Shown piece after piece: positions 29,371 to 37,328 of a stretch of DNA of 64,000 nt. Position 1 is the stretch's first letter; each line of letters opens with the position of its first letter. Made by a program: the position numbers and the translations under genes. Source of the stretch: Verrucomicrobiaceae bacterium (GTDB lineage Bacteria > Verrucomicrobiota > Verrucomicrobiia > Verrucomicrobiales > DEV007); assembly GCA_004211885.1 (NCBI GenBank), contig SHBV01000011.1:1-64000 (forward strand). The letters run 5' to 3'. The notes under the pieces were generated by a model. That model had not been told where the DNA came from. It saw nothing but the letters and a program-made list of their open reading frames with translations, and did not search any database.

Positions 29371-29868
29371 ATGAGTAAAGTGAGCAATTTAACGATTCGA
29401 AAAGCTATAAAATCTGACAGTGATAAAATTCATCAATTACTCATGGATTTGGCTGCATTTGAAAAAATAGAACATACGGTAGAAGCGACTAATGAATCCA
29501 CTCAGTTAGCCCTATTCGGTGAGAGCCCCTCTGCCGAATCAATCGTTGCGGAATTGGACAATCAAATTGTTGGTGCAGCGGTATTTTTTCACAATTATTC
29601 AACCTTTATTGGCAAGGAGGGCCTTTACCTCGAAGACATTTATGTTAGACCCGAGTACCGAGGACAGAAAATTGGCAGAAAGATACTTTTCCATTTAGCG
29701 AAAATTGCTGAACAAAGGAAATGCGGACGAATGGAGTGGACTGTTCTTGATTGGAATACAAGAGCCATCGATTTCTACAAAGAAATGGGAGCTGAAATAT
29801 TAGAAGAATGGAAAATCGTAAGGTTAAGCTCTGAAGGAATTGAGAAGCTTTCAAATAAAGAGCAGTGA
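29371..29868 (+). CDS. GNAT N-acetyltransferase (SSAT-like)
   Basis: A 165-residue acetyl-CoA-dependent acetyltransferase. The N-terminal TIRKAIKSDSDKI, the central LYLEDIYVRPEYRGQKIGRKI (acetyl-CoA pyrophosphate loop RGQKIG) and the late DWNTRAIDFYKEMGAE motif match the spermidine/spermine and thialysine acetyltransferase subgroup. The likely substrate is a polyamine or lysine-like amine, but GNAT specificity cannot be read reliably. It is a single gene on the plus strand, diverging from glnS and converging with modC nine bases away. The start is the only ATG that keeps the N-terminal strand. Confidence 0.85.
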   Translation: MSKVSNLTIRKAIKSDSDKIHQLLMDLAAFEKIEHTVEATNESTQLALFGESPSAESIVAELDNQIVGAAVFFHNYSTFIGKEGLYLEDIYVRPEYRGQKIGRKILFHLAKIAEQRKCGRMEWTVLDWNTRAIDFYKEMGAEILEEWKIVRLSSEGIEKLSNKEQ

Positions 29869-29876
29869 TTAATTTG

Positions 29877-30515
29877 TCATGCAGGATTTAGAACTCCATC
29901 AGACAATCTGAACACTAGGTCCCCCATCAAGCTCGCCTCAGAAGCGGAATGAGTGATATGCAATACTGTAAATCCCTCTTGATGGTGAAGTTTTTTGATG
30001 AGTGAGCAGGCCATTTCCCTATTGTCCTCATCCAAAGCACTCAAAGGCTCGTCCAGACAAACCAAATTAGGCTTTGATGCAAGGGCCCTGGCCAAGGAAA
30101 CTCTCTGAGCCTCTCCGCCACTTAGCCCCGCTGGCTTTCTGTCGAGCAAATGCTCAATTTCCAGTGACGAAGCCAATTCTTCAGTCCTTTCAAGGGCGTC
30201 TCTTTTATTCCAACCTCTGACTAACGGACCAAAAGCTATTTGCTCTCTGATAGTCATTGTAGAGAAAAGTACTCCCTCCTGAGGCACGTAACCCAAATAT
30301 CGGTCACTTGGCCTCAGGCCAGTCACATCAATTTCATTAATAATTATTTTACCAGAACGTATCTTTCTCAATCCGCAGATAGCCTCAATAATGGTAGTTT
30401 TGCCTGAACCTGAACTGCCCATGAGAACGCAGTACTTTGATGCGGGTATTTCCATGCTCACCTGATCGAGCGTGAACGATCCCAACTTGATTGATATGTT
30501 TTGCAATGAGACCAT
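29877..30515 (-). CDS. modC: Molybdate/tungstate-type ABC importer ATPase
   Basis: A 212-residue nucleotide-binding subunit with Walker A GSSGSGKTT, a Q-loop in YVPQEG, signature LSGGEAQRV, Walker B LVCLDEPLSALD and the switch histidine in LHITHS. The DEPLSALD form is typical of sulfate/molybdate/polyamine importers. It lacks the C-terminal TOBE/Mop domain that often regulates ModC, so it is the short form and probably not trans-inhibited by oxyanion. It is three bases downstream of the permease gene and is the last gene of the run. The symbol is by context; tungstate or another oxyanion is possible. Confidence 0.85.
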   Translation of the reverse strand: MVSLQNISIKLGSFTLDQVSMEIPASKYCVLMGSSGSGKTTIIEAICGLRKIRSGKIIINEIDVTGLRPSDRYLGYVPQEGVLFSTMTIREQIAFGPLVRGWNKRDALERTEELASSLEIEHLLDRKPAGLSGGEAQRVSLARALASKPNLVCLDEPLSALDEDNREMACSLIKKLHHQEGFTVLHITHSASEASLMGDLVFRLSDGVLNPA

Positions 30516-30518
30516 TTT

Positions 30519-31388
30519 TTACCAAACTCTCTTTTTACTTCCCAGCAATCGGACCATAACCAGAACGATCAAGGCCGCGCTGACCATTAAAAATGAAACG
30601 GCAACGGCACCTTCAAGGTTTCCAATTGATATTTCTAAGAAAACCGTGGTAGCTAGGACCTCAGTTTTGCCTCTAGTGGCTCCGGCAAAAACTAATATTG
30701 GACCAAATTCGCCCAAGGCCCGTGCCCAGGCCAGTATGCCGGCAGTCATGATTCCGAAACTGGCCTGCGGCAATACGACTTTCCAGAAAGCCTTACTCCT
30801 ATTACAACCTAGAGTCAGAGCGACGTTTTCTTGCCTCGGATCAAGGCTTTCAAATGTGTTGCGCATTGTTCTAATGGCAAATGCACAGGAAACAGTAAAT
30901 TGAGCCAAGATAATGGCAGGAACCTTATAGGTAATTCCTGTAGGCAGATCAAAGATCGGACTATTAGGGAGCATGGACCTCAAAGAGTTAAGAAATGAAG
31001 CGCACAGTTGCTCAATGGTCTTGTCAAACAAAATGACCTGATTGAATAATATCAAAAGACTCAGACCTATGACGAGTGGAGGAAGAACAATAGGTATGTC
31101 AATGATGGAATCAAAGAACCGCTTGAGGGGAAATTTAAAACGCGTGAGAATATAACCGGTAGGCACAGCAACGATAATTGAAAGGACCGCAGTGATCCAG
31201 CAAGTCTGCATCGTTAGCCATATCGATGCACGTATTGATTTGTCCTGCAATGCTTCTCCAATGCTGGCTACTGAAGTGTAACTCGCATCAGCATACAAAA
31301 GAGAAATTATCAGCACGAAATACATACCTCCAGCGGCCCACATTGCCGCATAGAACGGGATGTCTGATGGAGCCTTTTTGTTATTCAC
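30519..31388 (-). CDS. modB: Molybdate/tungstate-type ABC importer permease
   Basis: A 289-residue inner-membrane permease with six or so helices. The EAA-type coupling loop is seen in LDPRQENVALTLGCNRSKAFWKVVLP, followed by GEFGPILVFAG, which is characteristic of ModB/CysT/TupB permeases. An extended N-terminal hydrophilic patch is followed by YFVLIISLLYA. A somewhat long periplasmic segment (about 125-150) separates two helices. It works with the ModC-like ATPase just downstream and the duplicated binding protein just upstream (spacings of three bases). Oxyanion specificity lies in the binding protein. Confidence 0.88.
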   Translation of the reverse strand: MNNKKAPSDIPFYAAMWAAGGMYFVLIISLLYADASYTSVASIGEALQDKSIRASIWLTMQTCWITAVLSIIVAVPTGYILTRFKFPLKRFFDSIIDIPIVLPPLVIGLSLLILFNQVILFDKTIEQLCASFLNSLRSMLPNSPIFDLPTGITYKVPAIILAQFTVSCAFAIRTMRNTFESLDPRQENVALTLGCNRSKAFWKVVLPQASFGIMTAGILAWARALGEFGPILVFAGATRGKTEVLATTVFLEISIGNLEGAVAVSFLMVSAALIVLVMVRLLGSKKRVW

Positions 31389-31391
31389 TGA

Positions 31392-32873
31392 TTAACTTTT
31401 AACCTCCCACTTGAATCCGTATTTAAGAAAATCCGATTTTGACTCAGTGCCCGTCAGCGAATCAAGCAATCTCATCATTAAGTTCCTATGACTAGAATTT
31501 GTGCCAATGGCAAAGGGCTGAATGGCCACTGCCATTGGGTCATCAATATTCACAATGAAAGCGTCATCAAGAGTAGAGGAATTTACTAATGCGTTACTCC
31601 TGTAAACAATGACCGCGTCAAGAGATCCTGCCCTGAGCTGATTGACCAAAAAATCACCAGTCGCTGAGTTTAACAGAAGATTCTTCTCTATGTTAATTTT
31701 TAAATGGTTAAGAAGACGCACAGTAAGAGCTCCAAGAGCGGATTTCTCAGGATGAGCAGTGCCAACTCTGATCCCTTCGCGCGTAAGGTCATCAAGTGAC
31801 TTTATTTTACCTTTCATTTTGTTTTGAGCGAGAATAATCATGTCATTCGAACTGACATTAGTTGGAGAGCCAAAAAGGTCCTGCACGTCATCCATAAATG
31901 ATATATCACAGGAGAAATATGCATCAGGCCTTGCTCCTGCTTTCATCTGCGAAACAAGTACCCCGCAACCATTGGGGACTAGCTGTATATCGACATTTTC
32001 GCGCAATTCAAATTCCTCGATTCGAGTCCTAATAGCCGGTGAAAGCATGGCACCTGTATAGAGAAGAATTTCAGGACTCTCGGACCACTGATCTCCATCT
32101 GAAACCTTATATCCTTCTTCTTCAAATATCTTTTGACCCCGATCATATGAAGTGACATACCTGGCAAATTTTAATGCGGCCGAAGGGTCCGTCGATGAGT
32201 CTAATACACCGATCGTTACTGACTTCGTTTTTGACTCAAATTGAGGCAAGGCCACGAAATCGAGTTCAGGGTACTGATTGGCTATTGCGTCCCAAACAAA
32301 ACCGACATCTGCTGCCCCTAACTTTATGTCGTTTGCGACTTCATTGACAGTTGGCTTCATCACAATTGCCCTAGCAGATAGGGCCTCCCAGGCTCCACTT
32401 TCATGGAGAATTTTCTTTGTAAATTTTCCTATTGAAGCGGCCTCGGGATTGGCTAAAACGATTCTGCAATTATCCTTTGCCATGAGGCTTTTAAGGCTGT
32501 CAATGTTTAATGGATTACCTTTCTTAACGATTAGGCCAGCCATTAAACTGCACACTGGAATTGTTTCTTTTGCTAGTCCTTTTTGCTTGGCTATTTCTAG
32601 ATAGCTTGAATCAGCAGCCAGATACAGATCCCCGATCTTTGACGCCTCTATGTTTCCTAAAAGCGTCCCCGAACCTGCGAATTGCAGACTCACCTTTGTT
32701 CCATAACTATCTTCATAATCCTTAGAAATTTTCTCCATCGGCACTCTCATTCCCGCGGCACAATAGACAACGAGTTCGGATGCCTCGTTCTTTTTCGTAG
32801 TGTCAATGAAGGAGAGGACAAAGAGGGACAAAGTGAGTAGCAATATTGCAAATATAAATTTCGAGTTATTCAT
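31392..32873 (-). CDS. modA: Tandem-duplicated molybdate/tungstate-type binding protein
   Basis: A 493-residue periplasmic protein with an N-terminal hydrophobic anchor or signal (about 6-24, no lipobox cysteine). It contains two complete copies of a ModA/WtpA-like type II periplasmic binding fold. Copy 1 (about 34-255) begins ELVVYCAAGMRVPMEKI and has FAGSGTLLGNI with DLYLAAD. Copy 2 (about 268-490) begins EILLYTGAMLSPAIRTRI and has PNGCGVLVSQM with DAYFSCD. Both have the closing domain-swap helices and a DAVIVYR or DVGFVWD strand. Usual ModA is about 230-260 residues and single, so this is a fused dimer. Both copies keep the anion-site serine or glycine region, though copy 2 has Cys in place of Ser. 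Two lobes may bind oxyanion cooperatively or bind different ligands. Confidence 0.85.
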   Translation of the reverse strand: MNNSKFIFAILLLTLSLFVLSFIDTTKKNEASELVVYCAAGMRVPMEKISKDYEDSYGTKVSLQFAGSGTLLGNIEASKIGDLYLAADSSYLEIAKQKGLAKETIPVCSLMAGLIVKKGNPLNIDSLKSLMAKDNCRIVLANPEAASIGKFTKKILHESGAWEALSARAIVMKPTVNEVANDIKLGAADVGFVWDAIANQYPELDFVALPQFESKTKSVTIGVLDSSTDPSAALKFARYVTSYDRGQKIFEEEGYKVSDGDQWSESPEILLYTGAMLSPAIRTRIEEFELRENVDIQLVPNGCGVLVSQMKAGARPDAYFSCDISFMDDVQDLFGSPTNVSSNDMIILAQNKMKGKIKSLDDLTREGIRVGTAHPEKSALGALTVRLLNHLKINIEKNLLLNSATGDFLVNQLRAGSLDAVIVYRSNALVNSSTLDDAFIVNIDDPMAVAIQPFAIGTNSSHRNLMMRLLDSLTGTESKSDFLKYGFKWEVKS

Positions 32874-32884
32874 GATAAATAATT

Positions 32885-33619
32885 TTAATTACACGCAGGG
32901 CAATTCTCCCGCCTAGGCAACAGTCTAATTTTCTTCACATTCATTAATGAGGCATCAAATCGTATCATTTCACCGAGTGAAGGATCATCAAATTGACATA
33001 AAATTTTAATTCCTTCAATGACACCGATCTGCGCAACTAGGGACGAGACCGCACCAAACACAGGGAACTTTCTTTGCCAATGCTCCGGATCATCAGGATA
33101 GATGCATTTAAGACATGGCGTGGTCCCAGGAACTATTGGAATTACCTGCCCCTCCATGGAATACATTGCACAGTCTATGAGTGGCTTGTTACCTTTAACT
33201 GCAGCTTCATTTAAAAGAAACCGTTCCTCGAACAGGGGCGCGCATCCGAAGATAATATCAGCTTCACTAGAGATTCTATCAATGTTTACATTATTTACGT
33301 TTTCATCAAACACTTCTATTTGTGTATCGGAATTGAATCTTTTGAGAGTCCCCGCTGCGCACTTGACTCTTGATTCTCCTATCTGATCTCTGGACATGAG
33401 TATCTGACGGTTAAGATCATCCTCACGGAGCTTCCCGGCATGGGCAAGAATAAGCTTTCCGATACCTGCAGCGGCTAGGCTTTGAGCAACTGGACCACCT
33501 ATTCCGCCGACCCTTGTGACTAAGGCAGTCGAGTTTTTAAGAGTCAATTGTTCTCGTTCTCCAAAGCCGGGCACATCGAGTTGCCATGAGTACCTGAGTT
33601 TATCGACTTCAGTTAACAT
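32885..33619 (-). CDS. HesA/MoeB/ThiF-family E1-like adenylyltransferase
   Basis: About 244 residues from the ATG at 33619. A TTG at 33667 would overlap the MoaD-like gene and is less likely, because a GGAGGT sequence sits 11 bases before the ATG. The protein adenylates or activates the C terminus of a ubiquitin-fold partner. Motifs are RVGGIGGPV for the nucleotide fold, DLNRQIL with the conserved arginine, ESRVKCA with the lysine, CAPLFEERFLLN in place of MoeB's D-x-x-D-N, then TPCLKC and CPAC as zinc-binding cysteine pairs, and FPVFGAV. LAHAG and CAPLFEER are features I associate with the HesA branch seen in nitrogen-fixation clusters. The MoaD-like partner is the immediately upstream gene. 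Confidence 0.8.
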   Translation of the reverse strand: MLTEVDKLRYSWQLDVPGFGEREQLTLKNSTALVTRVGGIGGPVAQSLAAAGIGKLILAHAGKLREDDLNRQILMSRDQIGESRVKCAAGTLKRFNSDTQIEVFDENVNNVNIDRISSEADIIFGCAPLFEERFLLNEAAVKGNKPLIDCAMYSMEGQVIPIVPGTTPCLKCIYPDDPEHWQRKFPVFGAVSSLVAQIGVIEGIKILCQFDDPSLGEMIRFDASLMNVKKIRLLPRRENCPACN

Positions 33620-33627
33620 CTTAAAAA

Positions 33628-33906
33628 CTAACCTCCAGCGATGGGTGGCAACAGTGAGATGACACAATCGTCGCTAATTAAGGTCTTTTGGAAATCAATT
33701 ACTTGTTCATCATTGACTAATACAAGAAGCGACCTTGTTGGTTGCCCTTTTTCATCAAATATGAAATCATTAATCGCTTCTGTTCCTTTATCTGAAAGTG
33801 CCTTTAAAATACCAATTAAGTATATAGGCTCGTCGAACTTCAGATCTTCAGTGCTCGATCCAACTTCAGTCGCGATCTGTCCCTTGTAATGAATTGTTAC
33901 CGTCAT
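33628..33906 (-). CDS. MoaD/ThiS-like ubiquitin-fold sulfur carrier
   Basis: A 92-residue beta-grasp protein ending in LLPPIAGG, the double-glycine tail that MoaD/ThiS proteins need for adenylation and thiocarboxylation. A VTIHYKGQIA first strand, a helix near LIGILKAL and a VNDEQV strand complete the fold. The Gly-Gly codons GGAGGT also act as the probable Shine-Dalgarno sequence for the following E1-like gene. The four-base overlap with the ABC ATPase gene upstream ties it to the operon. It would serve as sulfur donor in molybdopterin or another cofactor pathway, but no moaA, moaC, moaE or thiamine genes are here, so the acceptor is unknown. Confidence 0.82.
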   Translation of the reverse strand: MTVTIHYKGQIATEVGSSTEDLKFDEPIYLIGILKALSDKGTEAINDFIFDEKGQPTRSLLVLVNDEQVIDFQKTLISDDCVISLLPPIAGG

Positions 33907-34595
33907 TCTGATTTAACTGTGATCCCTTTACCCTCATTAAATTGAACATGTTTATTTCCGGAGGACAAAGCAGCACTGTCATGAGTCGCCATTATTACTG
34001 TGGCTCCATCCTCAGCATAATTAGCTAGACAGTCGAGGACCACGCGTCCATTGGACTGATCAAGGTTACCTGTTGGCTCATCCGCAAAAATGATACTAGG
34101 CCTCAGCAGTAGTGCTCTTGCAAGCGCTGCTCTTTGCTTCTCACCTGAACTGAGCTGATCGGGATAATGGTTGGACCTGTCCGTGAGTCCAAGCATTTCG
34201 AGAAGTTCACTCGATCTTGGTTCCAAATCAGCAGAAGGATTAACAATTCCCGGGCACATTATATTTTCTCTTACATCCAAATAAGGAACAAGATTGAAGT
34301 CCTGAAAAACGAATCCAATGTTCTTGGAGCGGAACTCCGCACGGCCGCTGGGGCTGAGTCCGTAAGGTGTAATGTCCCCATATTTCAAAGTGCCTGAATC
34401 AGGTTCTTGAAGCGTTCCGAGTACCATTAGTAACGTTGATTTTCCGCAACCACTGGGACCGGAAATCGTAACAAAATCACCCTTTGATAATTCCAAATCA
34501 ATATCCTCAAGAACATTAATGGCACCAGATTTAGCGGAATAAGTCTTGGTTATTCCTTGAGCCCTTAAAGTAAATTCTGAATTATTATCACTCAT
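33903..34595 (-). CDS. ABC transporter ATP-binding protein (LolD/MacB type)
   Basis: A 230-residue ATPase with Walker A GPSGCGKST, Q-loop VFQDFNLVP, signature LSSGEKQR (Ser in place of the first Gly), Walker B IIFADEPTGNLD and switch histidine MATHD. DEPTGNLD is the LolD/MacB/FtsE hallmark. Its gene overlaps the upstream permease gene by eight bases and the MoaD-like gene downstream by four. Together with the 425-residue permease it forms a second LolD-type system in the window, distinct from the YbbA/YbbP pair at the left. A lipoprotein- or envelope-directed role is inferred from family only. Confidence 0.9.
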   Translation of the reverse strand: MSDNNSEFTLRAQGITKTYSAKSGAINVLEDIDLELSKGDFVTISGPSGCGKSTLLMVLGTLQEPDSGTLKYGDITPYGLSPSGRAEFRSKNIGFVFQDFNLVPYLDVRENIMCPGIVNPSADLEPRSSELLEMLGLTDRSNHYPDQLSSGEKQRAALARALLLRPSIIFADEPTGNLDQSNGRVVLDCLANYAEDGATVIMATHDSAALSSGNKHVQFNEGKGITVKSE

Positions 34596-35865
34596 TTCTT
34601 AGTACTTCAGCCGGGTCCTTTGAAGAGCCCTTTATGGCGGGTATCCATGCCGCACTACAGGCAAGCAATGTGGGCACGCACATCAGTATAAAAACATTGC
34701 TCATGTCCAAGAAAACGGCGACAAAGACTTCTCTGCCCCAGGCCAGAGGAACGGCAATGAGAGAAATCACTAAGGCGCAAAGAGTGCCTGTAATGCCCAT
34801 TAAAGTAGCCCTAGATATAATTAGCAAAACTAATTTTGTGCCACCAAATCCCATTGCTCCTAATATGCCAATCTCAACGGATCTTGCAGCCACGTTAGAG
34901 AAAGTTAAATAGGCGATCCAACCAATGCTCAGAGCCGATACAATCAAAACAAAAAGAGTCGTGGTAATGGATTGATTAACGATTAGCTGTTTCTGGCTAA
35001 GTGCGAAATTCTGAATCTGAGTCTGACCGGTCCTCTTAACTTTATTTCTGGCCTCAGCTCTGGCCAAAGCCTTACTCTCTTTTTCTATTATTCGAGTATT
35101 CGGCAATATCTGACCGATTTCCTTTTTTATATCCCCGAGACGGTCTAGGGATTCACAATTACACTCGAGAGCTAGAATCCCATTAATTAGATCAGGTTTG
35201 CCTAAAAGCTCCTGGACCGTTGAAAGGGCCATCCATGCTGTAATATCATCGACCGTTCCTCTGCCAGAGTGTGTTGCAGTAACATTAAGTTCCTTGCCCA
35301 TGAATTTGATGGTTTCTCCGGGTTTGATTCCATATTTTTTATGTAGTTCGTACCCCAAAACAATGTCTCCGACTTTGACCGGATCGATGAGTGCCTTCTT
35401 TCTGTTTTCACCTCTAAAAGCAATAGGAACCTCGCCCCTCACACCGATGAGAAGAACTGACTGATCCTTTTCTTTCCATTTTACCATTTCCGTCAGTCGT
35501 GGCAGAAGATGATTCACAGTGACTATGTTTGAATTGGCTAATTTTTCAACGTAGTTTTCCGGCATCGTTTGCTCTCCATAACCCTGCTCATAAATCACAG
35601 AGAGGTCCTGTTTCTCGGGATAAATATGAATATTAAATCCCAGACCCTTCATTGATTTCCTTATAGCATCCTCGAGACCACTGATTTCTTTTTTAAGGTC
35701 AGCCTGCATGATTTGCATTCCATTGAGAAATGAACTTTTTGAACTAGTGAGGATAGAAAGTGATATGATGTATGAGAGAACTGAGATTATAACTGCCGAC
35801 ACACCCATCAAAAATGTGCCTCTGCTATGAGATATTTCTCTGCGTATTATTCTGAAAAGATTCAT
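34588..35865 (-). CDS. FtsX/MacB-type ABC transporter permease
   Basis: A 425-residue permease of the LolCE/MacB kind. It has an N-terminal helix (about 14-35), a MacB-like periplasmic domain (about 45-290), then three helices of the FtsX domain with the coupling sequence ARSVEIGILGAMGFGG and LACSAAWIPAIKGSSKDPAEVLRNE at the end. The last motif, P-A-E-x-L-R, is typical of MacB-type permeases. Its start is about 20 bases from the propeller gene upstream, and its end overlaps the ATPase gene. The pairing with secreted PQQ-propeller proteins suggests export or placement of an envelope substrate rather than uptake. Confidence 0.88.
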   Translation of the reverse strand: MNLFRIIRREISHSRGTFLMGVSAVIISVLSYIISLSILTSSKSSFLNGMQIMQADLKKEISGLEDAIRKSMKGLGFNIHIYPEKQDLSVIYEQGYGEQTMPENYVEKLANSNIVTVNHLLPRLTEMVKWKEKDQSVLLIGVRGEVPIAFRGENRKKALIDPVKVGDIVLGYELHKKYGIKPGETIKFMGKELNVTATHSGRGTVDDITAWMALSTVQELLGKPDLINGILALECNCESLDRLGDIKKEIGQILPNTRIIEKESKALARAEARNKVKRTGQTQIQNFALSQKQLIVNQSITTTLFVLIVSALSIGWIAYLTFSNVAARSVEIGILGAMGFGGTKLVLLIISRATLMGITGTLCALVISLIAVPLAWGREVFVAVFLDMSNVFILMCVPTLLACSAAWIPAIKGSSKDPAEVLRNE

Positions 35866-35886
35866 TCAGAAGGTTCCAATAATTAT

Positions 35887-37326
35887 TTAAGATGATGGGC
35901 CACTGAAGCAGTAAATATGACCCAATGTTGTACTTGCTATGAGTTTCCCGCCCGAAAAGGCCAATCCGTATGTTTTGCCTTTAACTTTAGCGGACCAAAG
36001 CCTTTTCCCTGTCCTCGCGTCGTAACCCAAGACAATGTCCTTAGCTCCCATAAATATAATATTCCCTGCGAGTATAAGATCATAAGGAGCTGGAGCTTCT
36101 ATCTGCCACTGATAGCTTTTAGCGAGATTATTTTTTGATTTAATATTTAGAACTTTTAATTGTGAAATTGATTTTTCAATTTCACTTACTTGAGACTTAA
36201 GTTGTGTGATTTTCTGACCATCTTTTGAAGAGTTTGCCTTTTTCAAAGCCTCTTTAATTTTACCTATTCTGTCAGTCATCGATTTGATGGTTTTATTGTT
36301 CGATGCGATTGCATTAGTGGCCAGCCCATATTTGACTCTGTTAAGAGACTTAAGCTTACCTTGCTGATGTATGTAGGCAATCTCTTTAGAAATGAGCAGT
36401 CTGTCAGCGCCCGCAAATTGCAGCATGGCAGAACCGCCAGACGGATCAGCTATTTGAATCATATTACCTGATGACTTTTGACTGCTAGGCATTGCCACCA
36501 GTTTGTCATCTTCAGTAAGCAGGCAAAAAGTGCCACCCGTATTTGCAATGCTCTTTATGGTCTTGCCGGACAGAAGATCAAAGAGCAAAGGAACGCTCCT
36601 GCCCTGAGGAGCATAAAGTGTTTTACTGCTGGAGAGCATGGATCCCTGTAATGTCATATTAGAGTGCTTGGAAACATAGGCCGGCTCACCGCTTTCCTTA
36701 TGAACTGAGCACACGTAAGATGGTTCCCAGGGAACTAATGATGCAGCAAAATATGCCAACCCGTTCTGAACGAGGACTCCGGTCCTAACTGGCCAGAGTG
36801 AAATTAGCTTGCCGTTACTGGATATGAGCCTCTTGTCTTCGGCCGGACAGTGTCGCCATTGGATCTTACCATCATTAGAACTGGCAGCGTAGGCAAAGCC
36901 ATCGTCCGAACCAAAATAGCAAAGATCGCCATCAATTGTAGGAGGCATCCTCACTGCGCCAGTAACAAACGAAGCCCATTTTTCCTTTCCAGATTCCAGG
37001 TCAATGCAATGAATGCCATGATCGACAGACGATCCATAATATACGGAGCTACCTTTGACTGTAACAAAGAAGACCGGGTCAAAGTTTCTCATGGACTGAA
37101 GATCCTTATTTCCTGAATAAGCGTCCCATTTGGCTGGGCCCGACCATGCCATCATTGGTTGATGAGGAGAGAGCCTCACCCAACTCTGTTTTAAAGGCAT
37201 CGTTGGATCTTCCGAAGTGATTCCCGATCGCCTATTATCATGTCGATAAGTGGGCCAGTCCTCAGCCAGTATGAGCCCCTGAGATGAGACAAGCAAAAAG
37301 CAATACATTATTGAACGCATCATCAA
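35887..37326 (-). CDS. Secreted PQQ-type propeller protein with coiled-coil insertion
   Basis: A 479-residue protein with a signal peptide (about 1-21, ending LILAE) and the DWPTYRHDNRRSG start common in PVC-type secreted PQQ-propeller proteins. Propeller repeats such as GIHCIDLESGKEKWAS, GFAYAASSNDGKIQWR and VLGYDARTGKRLWSAK follow. Between about 345 and 410 a heptad-like charged segment (MTDRIGKIKEALKKA, then LKSQVSEIEKSISQL) forms a probable coiled coil inserted within the propeller. No PQQ-binding signature is evident. It lies two bases from the 911-residue propeller gene and about 20 from the permease gene, so it is in the same operon. It could be a partner or substrate of the ABC system. 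Confidence 0.75.
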   Translation of the reverse strand: MMMRSIMYCFLLVSSQGLILAEDWPTYRHDNRRSGITSEDPTMPLKQSWVRLSPHQPMMAWSGPAKWDAYSGNKDLQSMRNFDPVFFVTVKGSSVYYGSSVDHGIHCIDLESGKEKWASFVTGAVRMPPTIDGDLCYFGSDDGFAYAASSNDGKIQWRHCPAEDKRLISSNGKLISLWPVRTGVLVQNGLAYFAASLVPWEPSYVCSVHKESGEPAYVSKHSNMTLQGSMLSSSKTLYAPQGRSVPLLFDLLSGKTIKSIANTGGTFCLLTEDDKLVAMPSSQKSSGNMIQIADPSGGSAMLQFAGADRLLISKEIAYIHQQGKLKSLNRVKYGLATNAIASNNKTIKSMTDRIGKIKEALKKANSSKDGQKITQLKSQVSEIEKSISQLKVLNIKSKNNLAKSYQWQIEAPAPYDLILAGNIIFMGAKDIVLGYDARTGKRLWSAKVKGKTYGLAFSGGKLIASTTLGHIYCFSGPSS

Positions 37327-37328
37327 TT

